Shown here piece after piece: positions 6,250 through 10,449 of a stretch of 10,449 nt of DNA. The translations under genes and the position numbers were made by a program. Source of the stretch: SIG588 sp045599305 (GTDB lineage: Bacteria; Bacillota; Clostridia; Oscillospirales; Acutalibacteraceae). The notes below the pieces were generated by a model. That model ran no database searches and was not told the origin of the DNA. It worked only from the letters and a program-made list of their open reading frames with translations. The stretch lies in NCBI GenBank assembly GCA_045599305.1, contig JAZRVU010000102.1, forward strand, positions 1 to 10,449, given 5' to 3'. Position 1 is the first letter of the stretch; each line of letters starts with the position of its first letter.

Positions 6250-7452
6250 TTAGTTATTGGTATAGTTGTCGAAATAGCCCTGCACCAGCACCACGGGGGT
6301 ACCCTTGTCGCCGGTGCCGCTGGTCAGATCGCACAGCGAGCCGATCAGGTCGGTGAGCTGACGGGGGGTGGTGCCCTGTGCGGCCATGTTGCCCACCAGA
6401 CTGCCGTCCTTTTGACGGATGCTGGCGGAGATGGCGGCCTTGAGCGCCTCGCCGGAGTGGTCTTTATAGTCGTTGTCGGCCAGATACTTGAGTTTCAGTT
6501 CGTTGGGGGTGCCGATCAGCCCGTCGGTGTGGGCGGGGGAGACGACCGGGTCGGCCAGTTCCCAGATCTTGCCCTTGGGATCCTTGAACGCGCCGTCGCC
6601 GTAGACCATGACCTCCACGCACTTGCCGGTGGCGGCGAGGACGCGCTGCTGCACATCCAGCACCAGCGGCCGGCAGTCACGCGGGAAGAGCTTCACGGTG
6701 TCTTCGGTGGACTTGTTGGAGCCGAGCAGGCCGTACTTTTCGTTGTAGCCGCTGCCGTTCACGGGGGCGGTCATGATATCGTCCAGACCGCAGACCACTT
6801 TGGCGCCGGCCGCCTTGAGCAGGCGCTTGGTGCGGGCGCGGGTGTGGATATCGCAGGTGAGGACGTGGTCGGCATAGGGGAGGATGGCCTTGGCGTGGTT
6901 GGCGAAGATGATCTCCACCTCGGCGCCGCATTCGCGGATGAGGTCGGCGTAATAGCCCACATAGTCCACGCCGGTGAACTCCAGCTTATACACGCCGAAC
7001 AGCTCGCGGTACTGCTCCAGCGTGAGCACGTCGGAGTAGAGGTTGACGCCCTTTTCGTCGATCATGTCGAGATCGGCCAGCGAGTTGCCCACCTCGTCGG
7101 TGGGATAGCTGAGCATCAGGACGATCTTCTTGGCGCCCTTGGCGATGCCGCGCAGGCAGATGGCAAAACGGTTGCGGGAGAGGATGGGGAAGATGACGCC
7201 GACTGTGCCGCCGCCAAGTTTCGCGCGCACATCGGCGGCGATATCGTCCACCGAGGCGTAGTTGCCCTGCGAGCGGGCCACGACCGACTCGGTCACCGCG
7301 ATGACGTCGCGGTCACGCAGGGCGAAGCCCTCGCTTTGGGCGGCAGCCAGCACGCTGTCGGTCACAATGGCGGCCAGATCGTCGCCCTGACGGATGATGG
7401 GGCAGCGGATCCCGCGGGAGACCGTACCCACTTTTCTTTCTTTCTGTTCCAT
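6250..7452 (-). CDS. F420-0:gamma-glutamyl-ligase-like protein (CofE family), 400 aa
   Basis: The N-terminal part matches the CofE fold: GTVSRGIRCPIIRQGDD at 9-25, then LRDRDVIAVTESVVARSQGNY at 46-66, like the GD-V-x-KI-SKAEG segment of CofE. Other marked segments are GVIFPILSRNRFAICLRGIAKG (85-106, in two blocks), EIIFANHAKAILPYADH (180-196) and VYGDGAFKDPKGKIWELADP (283-302). CofE adds glutamates to coenzyme F420-0 with GTP. This protein is much longer than classical CofE (about 250 residues), and no other F420 gene is seen, so its ligase substrate may differ. I chose ATG 7452 because AGGGG (7459-7463) lies 6 bases upstream. The ATG at 7458 directly abuts it, and the frame stays open upstream to 7635 only across the promoter. 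It shares an operon with guaA, with 14 bases between. Confidence 0.75.
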   Translation of the reverse strand: MEQKERKVGTVSRGIRCPIIRQGDDLAAIVTDSVLAAAQSEGFALRDRDVIAVTESVVARSQGNYASVDDIAADVRAKLGGGTVGVIFPILSRNRFAICLRGIAKGAKKIVLMLSYPTDEVGNSLADLDMIDEKGVNLYSDVLTLEQYRELFGVYKLEFTGVDYVGYYADLIRECGAEVEIIFANHAKAILPYADHVLTCDIHTRARTKRLLKAAGAKVVCGLDDIMTAPVNGSGYNEKYGLLGSNKSTEDTVKLFPRDCRPLVLDVQQRVLAATGKCVEVMVYGDGAFKDPKGKIWELADPVVSPAHTDGLIGTPNELKLKYLADNDYKDHSGEALKAAISASIRQKDGSLVGNMAAQGTTPRQLTDLIGSLCDLTSGTGDKGTPVVLVQGYFDNYTNN

Positions 7453-7514
7453 TTTCATCCCCTGCTTTCTGTGTCGGTGCCGGTTGACGGCACGATCAAA
7501 ACTTACGCTAATAT

Positions 7515-7541
7515 AGTATACGATTTTTCGCGATTTCGCAA
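7515..7541 (-). promoter_or_regulatory. Probable promoter of the cofE-like/guaA operon
   Basis: On the minus strand a good -10 TATACT lies at 7515-7520. The best -35 is TTGCGA at 7536-7541 with a short 15-base spacer. This is weaker than the other promoters here but is the only candidate between the terminator at 7597 and the start codon at 7452. Confidence 0.45.
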
Positions 7542-7551
7542 GATGCAACAC

Positions 7552-7565
7552 CGCAAATATTTGCG
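7552..7565. promoter_or_regulatory. Perfect 14-bp palindrome upstream of the cofE-like/guaA promoter, candidate operator
   Basis: CGCAAATATTTGCG is its own reverse complement over all 14 bases. It lies about 10 bases upstream of the -35 box, in the usual place for an activator or an upstream repressor site. The cognate regulator is unknown. Confidence 0.4.
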
Positions 7566-7596
7566 TTTTCTGTAAAAAAATTTTTGTAAAATACGC

Positions 7597-7626
7597 AAAA
7601 AAACGGAGCGGCCGGCGGCCGCCCCG
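7597..7626 (-). terminator. Rho-independent terminator of the acyl-CoA synthetase/ybaK operon
   Basis: On the minus strand CGGGGCGGCC pairs with GGCCGCTCCG (10 bp, one G-U) across a 3-base loop, followed directly by seven T. It starts 5 bases after the ybaK stop codon. This is the strongest terminator in the window. Confidence 0.92.
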
Positions 7627-7631
7627 TCGGG

Positions 7632-8108
7632 TCACACGCAGATATCGGCATATTTTCCGCCGGTGGCGGTCAGCAGGTCGCCCGGCGCCAGAAAGATCTG
7701 TGCGCCCAGCCGCCCGCCGCTGATGATGATGCGGTCAAACGCGGAGGCACTTTGATCCACCGCGGTGGGGAAGGCCTTTTTCATGCCCAGCGGGGACACC
7801 CCGCCCCGCACATAGCCGGTCAGCGCGGTGATCTCCTTCACCGCCACCAGCGCCACGCTCTTTTCACCCACCGCCGCGGCCGCCTTTTTCAGGTCGACCT
7901 CCGCCGCGATGGGCAGCACGAACACATAGTGCCCGCCGCTTTTGCCGGCGGCGACCAGCGTTTTGAAGGAGGACTCGTACGGCTGCCCCAGCGCATCGGC
8001 CACGTGTACCGCGTCGATGAACTCGTCACAGTCATAGAGATTCAGTTCATAGGGGATGCGCAGCCGGTCGAGGATGCGCATGGCGTTGGTCTTGACTTCT
8101 TTTCCCAT
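7632..8108 (-). CDS. ybaK: YbaK/EbsC-type Cys-tRNA(Pro) deacylase, 158 aa
   Basis: The protein hydrolyses Cys-tRNA(Pro), a mischarging product of prolyl-tRNA synthetase, and so edits translation in trans; family members can also act on other aminoacyl-tRNAs. The full YbaK fold is present. TNAMRILDRLRIPYELNLYD opens it at 7-26. SSFKTLV carries K49, the position of the conserved catalytic lysine. YVFVLPIAAEVDLKKAA follows, then GYVRGGVSPLGMKK (98-111) and IISGGRLGAQIFLAPGDLL (128-146, in the usual order). The length, about 158, is normal. The start is ATG with AAAGGA just upstream. The preceding gene's stop codon is 9 bases away, so the two are translationally close. It is the last gene of its operon and is followed at once by a strong terminator. 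Confidence 0.93.
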   Translation of the reverse strand: MGKEVKTNAMRILDRLRIPYELNLYDCDEFIDAVHVADALGQPYESSFKTLVAAGKSGGHYVFVLPIAAEVDLKKAAAAVGEKSVALVAVKEITALTGYVRGGVSPLGMKKAFPTAVDQSASAFDRIIISGGRLGAQIFLAPGDLLTATGGKYADICV

Positions 8109-8117
8109 GGTGTCCTT

Positions 8118-8312
8118 TCAGTTCTGGTGCCGGACGATGGTGTATTCGTCACCGGCACGGAAAAACGGGCAGGGACGGTCTTTTTTGTCCGGCGCGCCGA
8201 GTTGGCGCGCCACATCGTCCTCGTCCATGCAGTCCTGCGCCTCGCAGAACCACTCGTCGAATTCCTCGTCGTAGTAAAGGTGCAGGCAATGCTCGCACAG
8301 CGCGTCATCCAT
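8118..8312 (-). CDS. Small Cys-rich protein, resembles clostridial DUF6472, 64 aa
   Basis: This is a 64-residue acidic protein with five Cys: C6 and C9 as CEHC, then C23, C28 and C48. The visible order is CEHCLHLYYDEEFDEWFCE, then MDEDD, then RPCPFFRAGDEYTIVRHQN. The pattern CxxC-YxYDEE-C-DEDE-CP(Y/F)(Y/F)-DEYxIVRxQ matches, from memory, small proteins of Clostridia assigned to DUF6472, whose function is not established. The Cys set could bind a metal, but that is inference. The start is ATG with GGAGG 8 bases upstream; two neighbouring ATG codons are out of frame. It sits 15 bases after the acyl-CoA synthetase gene and 9 before ybaK, inside one operon. Confidence 0.75.
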   Translation of the reverse strand: MDDALCEHCLHLYYDEEFDEWFCEAQDCMDEDDVARQLGAPDKKDRPCPFFRAGDEYTIVRHQN

Positions 8313-8327
8313 CTGCCATGCCTCCGC

Positions 8328-9968
8328 TCACTCGCCGATCTCGTTCTGCTGAGCCACCAGCCGCTCGCCGCAGTAGCGCTCGCGCAGCTTGGGCTTTTCG
8401 ATCTTGCCGGTGGGGTTGCGGGGGATCTCGGCGAAGATGATCTTGCGGGGGCGCTTGTAACGCGGCATGGAGAGGCAAAATTCGTTCACCTGCTCCTCGG
8501 TGAGGGTGCAGCCCTCTTTCACCTCGATGACGGCGGCGGCGATCTCGCCCAGCCGCTTGTCCGGCAGGCCGATGACGGCGGCATCCTTCACCGCGTCCAT
8601 CTTGCGCAGCACGTTTTCGATCTGCACCGGGTAGAGGTTTTCGCCGCCGGTGATGATGACGTCCTTCTTGCGGTCGACCAGATAGATGAAGCCGTCGACA
8701 TCCTGTTCGGCCACATCGCCGGTGTAGAGCCAGCCGTCCTTCAGCGTGGCGGCGGTGGCTTTTTCGTCTTTGTAATAGCAGGTCATCACGCCGGGCCCGC
8801 GCAGCAGCAGCTCGCCCACTTCGCCGGGGGCGACGTCGCGGCCGTTTTCGTCCGCGATACGGGTCTCCCACCCGAAGCCGGCCTTGCCGATGGCGCCTAC
8901 CTTGTGCAGGTTCTCCACGCCCAGATGCACCGCGCCGGGGCCGATCGACTCGGACAGGCCGTAGTTGGTGTCATAGTCGTGGTGGGGGAACCGCTCCTTC
9001 CACCGCTTGATGAGGGAGGGGGGCACCGGCTGGGCGCCGATGTGCATCAGCCGCCACTGATCCAGCGCATACTCCGACAGGTCGATATCCCCGCGGTCGA
9101 TCGCGTCGAGGATATCCTGCGCCCACGGCACCAGCAGCCACACGATGGTGCAGTGCTCCTCCGAAACGGCCCGCAGGATCCACTCCGGCTTGATGCCGGT
9201 GAGCAGTACCGCACGGCTGCCGGAGATGAGGCTGCCGAACCAGTGCATCTTGGCGCCGGTGTGGTAGAGGGGCGGGATGCACAGGAACACGTCGTCGTGC
9301 GTCTGGCCGTGGTGCGCCTGCTCCACGCGGCAGGAGTGCATCAGGCTCTGATGATGGTGCAGGATGGCTTTCGGGAAACCGGTGGTGCCGGAGGAAAAAT
9401 AGATCGCGGCATCGTCGTCGTCGCACAGCGGCACGTCGGGACGGGTGTCGGCGCAGGCGGCGGTGGGCAGGCGATAGCTTTCGGCAAAGGTGGGGCAGTC
9501 ATCCCCCACATACAGCGAAAACCGCACCCGCGGGATCTCGTCGCAGATGCTCTCCACACGGCCGGTGAACTCCGGCCCGAAGATCAGCACGTCCGCATCC
9601 GCCAGCGTGAGGCAGTAGCGGATCTCATCCGCGGCATAGCGGTAGTTGAGCGGCACCGCCACGGCGCCGGCTTTCAGCACGCCGAAATAGACCGGCAGCC
9701 ACTCCAGGCAGTTCATCAGCAGAATGGCCACCTTGTCGCCTTTTTTGATGCCGCGCACCAGCAGCAGATTGGCCACCCGGTTGGCCTTGCGGTCGAATTC
9801 GGCCCAGGTCAACTCCGAGCGGAAAGGCTCCCCGGCACCGGAACGGATGAGCGGGTAGTCCTTCCAGGTGACGTGCTTCTCCTCCGGCAGGCGGGGGTTC
9901 AGCTCCACCAGCGCCACCTCGCTGCCCAGTTCCCGCGCGTTGCGCTCCAGAAATTCCGTGATCGGCAT
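8328..9968 (-). CDS. AMP-forming acyl-CoA synthetase / fatty-acid-CoA ligase, 546 aa
   Basis: The enzyme activates a carboxylic acid with ATP to an acyl-adenylate and transfers it to CoA. All core motifs of the ANL superfamily are present: the phosphate-binding loop YFSSGTTGFPK (190-200), YGLSES (336-341), GWLYTGD with the ATP-ribose Asp at 418, the hinge and CoA-binding region RKKDVIITGGENLYPVQIE (433-451), and PTGKIEK with catalytic Lys 522. The length is normal. The sequence does not fix the chain length or aromatic or aliphatic nature of the substrate. I chose ATG 9968 because GGAGG (9978-9982) lies 9 bases upstream. An in-frame TTG at 9992 would overlap that site and add eight residues. 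There is no signal peptide, so it is cytoplasmic. It heads the operon with the Cys-rich protein and ybaK; a functional link to ybaK is not obvious. Confidence 0.9.
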   Translation of the reverse strand: MPITEFLERNARELGSEVALVELNPRLPEEKHVTWKDYPLIRSGAGEPFRSELTWAEFDRKANRVANLLLVRGIKKGDKVAILLMNCLEWLPVYFGVLKAGAVAVPLNYRYAADEIRYCLTLADADVLIFGPEFTGRVESICDEIPRVRFSLYVGDDCPTFAESYRLPTAACADTRPDVPLCDDDDAAIYFSSGTTGFPKAILHHHQSLMHSCRVEQAHHGQTHDDVFLCIPPLYHTGAKMHWFGSLISGSRAVLLTGIKPEWILRAVSEEHCTIVWLLVPWAQDILDAIDRGDIDLSEYALDQWRLMHIGAQPVPPSLIKRWKERFPHHDYDTNYGLSESIGPGAVHLGVENLHKVGAIGKAGFGWETRIADENGRDVAPGEVGELLLRGPGVMTCYYKDEKATAATLKDGWLYTGDVAEQDVDGFIYLVDRKKDVIITGGENLYPVQIENVLRKMDAVKDAAVIGLPDKRLGEIAAAVIEVKEGCTLTEEQVNEFCLSMPRYKRPRKIIFAEIPRNPTGKIEKPKLRERYCGERLVAQQNEIGE

Positions 9969-10023
9969 GATGCCATTCCTCCGTATCGTCAATAATCGTT
10001 GTTTTTCTCATGCGGCAGTATCC

Positions 10024-10052
10024 AGTATAGCCGATTTCGCCCCAAAGGTCAA
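10024..10052 (-). promoter_or_regulatory. Sigma-A promoter of the acyl-CoA synthetase operon
   Basis: On the minus strand: -35 TTGACC (10047-10052), 17-base spacer, -10 TATACT (10024-10029). The start of transcription would be near 10017, about 50 bases before the start codon. Confidence 0.8.
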
Positions 10053-10082
10053 GCACTTTTACGCTAAAAAGCGCAAAAGTGC
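10053..10082. promoter_or_regulatory. 13-bp inverted repeat abutting the -35 box, candidate operator
   Basis: GCACTTTTACGCT (10053-10065) and AGCGCAAAAGTGC (10070-10082) match at 12 of 13 positions with a 4-base spacer. The repeat touches the -35 box of the acyl-CoA synthetase promoter. No gene ends here on either strand, so an operator is more likely than a terminator. In the rest of 10083-10379, about 300 bases, I see only regulatory-type sequence for the gene at 10380. Confidence 0.5.
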
Positions 10083-10334
10083 CGAATTATTTTTAAAGGC
10101 AGGTGATCTTTTGCGTGAGGTTTCGGCCCGTTCGGGGTACTAATAAAGGAAAACCCATCTGTCGGTGCATATATTTTCTTCCGGATCGTCGCTTTTCTTT
10201 GGCACAAAAAATTCACAGGAACATTCGGGCACAGGAAAATCGTGAATACTTTTTATAATTCCGTGTGTTATCGTTAGTCATACGGTATGGTCTTGTGTAT
10301 CTTTTCATAACGAAATTTCATACTAATACTATGA

Positions 10335-10350
10335 GAATGAGTTGTCATTC
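10335..10350. promoter_or_regulatory. Inverted repeat before the XRE gene, candidate operator
   Basis: GAATGA (10335-10340) and TCATTC (10345-10350) are perfect arms with a 4-base spacer, 16 bases before the ribosome binding site. A weak promoter may precede it (TTCATA, 17 bases, TACTAT ending near 10332). Small XRE regulators commonly bind short palindromes at their own promoter; this is inferred. Confidence 0.35.
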
Positions 10351-10379
10351 CGTTAGTGTGATTTCGGAGGTGAAAAGGT

Positions 10380-10449
10380 ATGAAAGGCGAAAACGCAGCA
10401 ATGAAAGCTGTCGGAAAACGGATCCAATATTACAGAAAGGCACGGGGCT
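10380..10449 (+). CDS. XRE-family helix-turn-helix regulator, N-terminus, cut by window edge
   Basis: Only 23 residues are visible, ending in VGKRIQYYRKARG. This is the typical first helix of an XRE/HTH_3 DNA-binding domain (xGxRIxxxRKxxGLTQ). The next codons, expected to give the LTQxxLA segment, lie beyond the edge. The start is ATG at 10380 with GGAGG (10366-10370) 9 bases upstream; a second ATG at residue 8 has no good binding site. It is transcribed away from the acyl-CoA synthetase operon and separated from it by about 400 bases, so it belongs to the next unit to the right. Confidence 0.7.
   Translation, partial: MKGENAAMKAVGKRIQYYRKARG

Noticed and set aside
5348..6253. A 301-codon open frame on the plus strand
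   Set aside because: It is antisense to guaA, whose motifs are unmistakable.
6229..7575. A 448-codon open frame on the plus strand
   Set aside because: It is antisense to the CofE-like gene, with shadow-type composition and no family resemblance; it also reads through that gene's promoter.
6250..7635. A 61-residue N-terminal extension of the CofE-like protein
   Set aside because: The extension crosses the promoter, the palindrome and the upstream terminator, and its start has no ribosome binding site. ATG 7452 has AGGGG at the right distance.
7752..9995. A 747-codon open frame on the plus strand
   Set aside because: It is antisense to the acyl-CoA synthetase, the small Cys-rich gene and ybaK, all with clear family motifs. 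Its translation is low-complexity and rich in His, Gly, Ala and Val, as expected from GC-rich shadow frames, and it has no ribosome binding site.

Overview
The window looks like a chromosomal segment from a moderately GC-rich Firmicute, most likely a gut-type Clostridia or Oscillospiraceae-like bacterium. This is inferred from strong AGGAGG ribosome binding sites, sigma-A promoters with 17-base spacers, a YtrA-type GntR regulator, a small Cys-rich protein of a clostridial type, and an F420-ligase-like protein of the long form. I see no rRNA, tRNA, CRISPR array, transposase or phage gene.

Left part (1-3439, all minus strand): a Gfo/Idh/MocA-type oxidoreductase and a cytoplasmic GH78-like alpha-L-rhamnosidase form a two-gene sugar operon behind a good promoter. 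A stem-loop follows. Next comes a YtrA-type GntR regulator that runs off the left edge; its consensus promoter carries an inverted repeat over the -10 box.

Middle (3470-4973, plus strand): a divergent promoter drives a frame-broken small gene (pseudogene, sequencing-error case or frameshifted gene), then a DUF3592-like two-TM protein, then an AT-rich polytopic membrane protein unlike its neighbours in composition. A convergent intergenic region of about 280 bases (4974-5254) holds three hairpins and no convincing gene.

Right part (5255-10052, minus strand): two operons. One has acyl-CoA synthetase, a small Cys-rich protein and YbaK, ending at a strong terminator. The next has an F420-0:glutamate-ligase-like protein followed by GuaA. 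This GuaA is only the ATP-pyrophosphatase/dimerisation half of GMP synthetase and lacks the glutamine amidotransferase domain. At the right edge, after a 300-base intergenic region, an XRE-type regulator starts on the plus strand.

I did not find a clear new defence or mobile system. The most interesting points are the split GMP synthetase beside a CofE-like protein, the frame-broken ORF ending in a canonical slippery heptamer, and several good operator-like inverted repeats.
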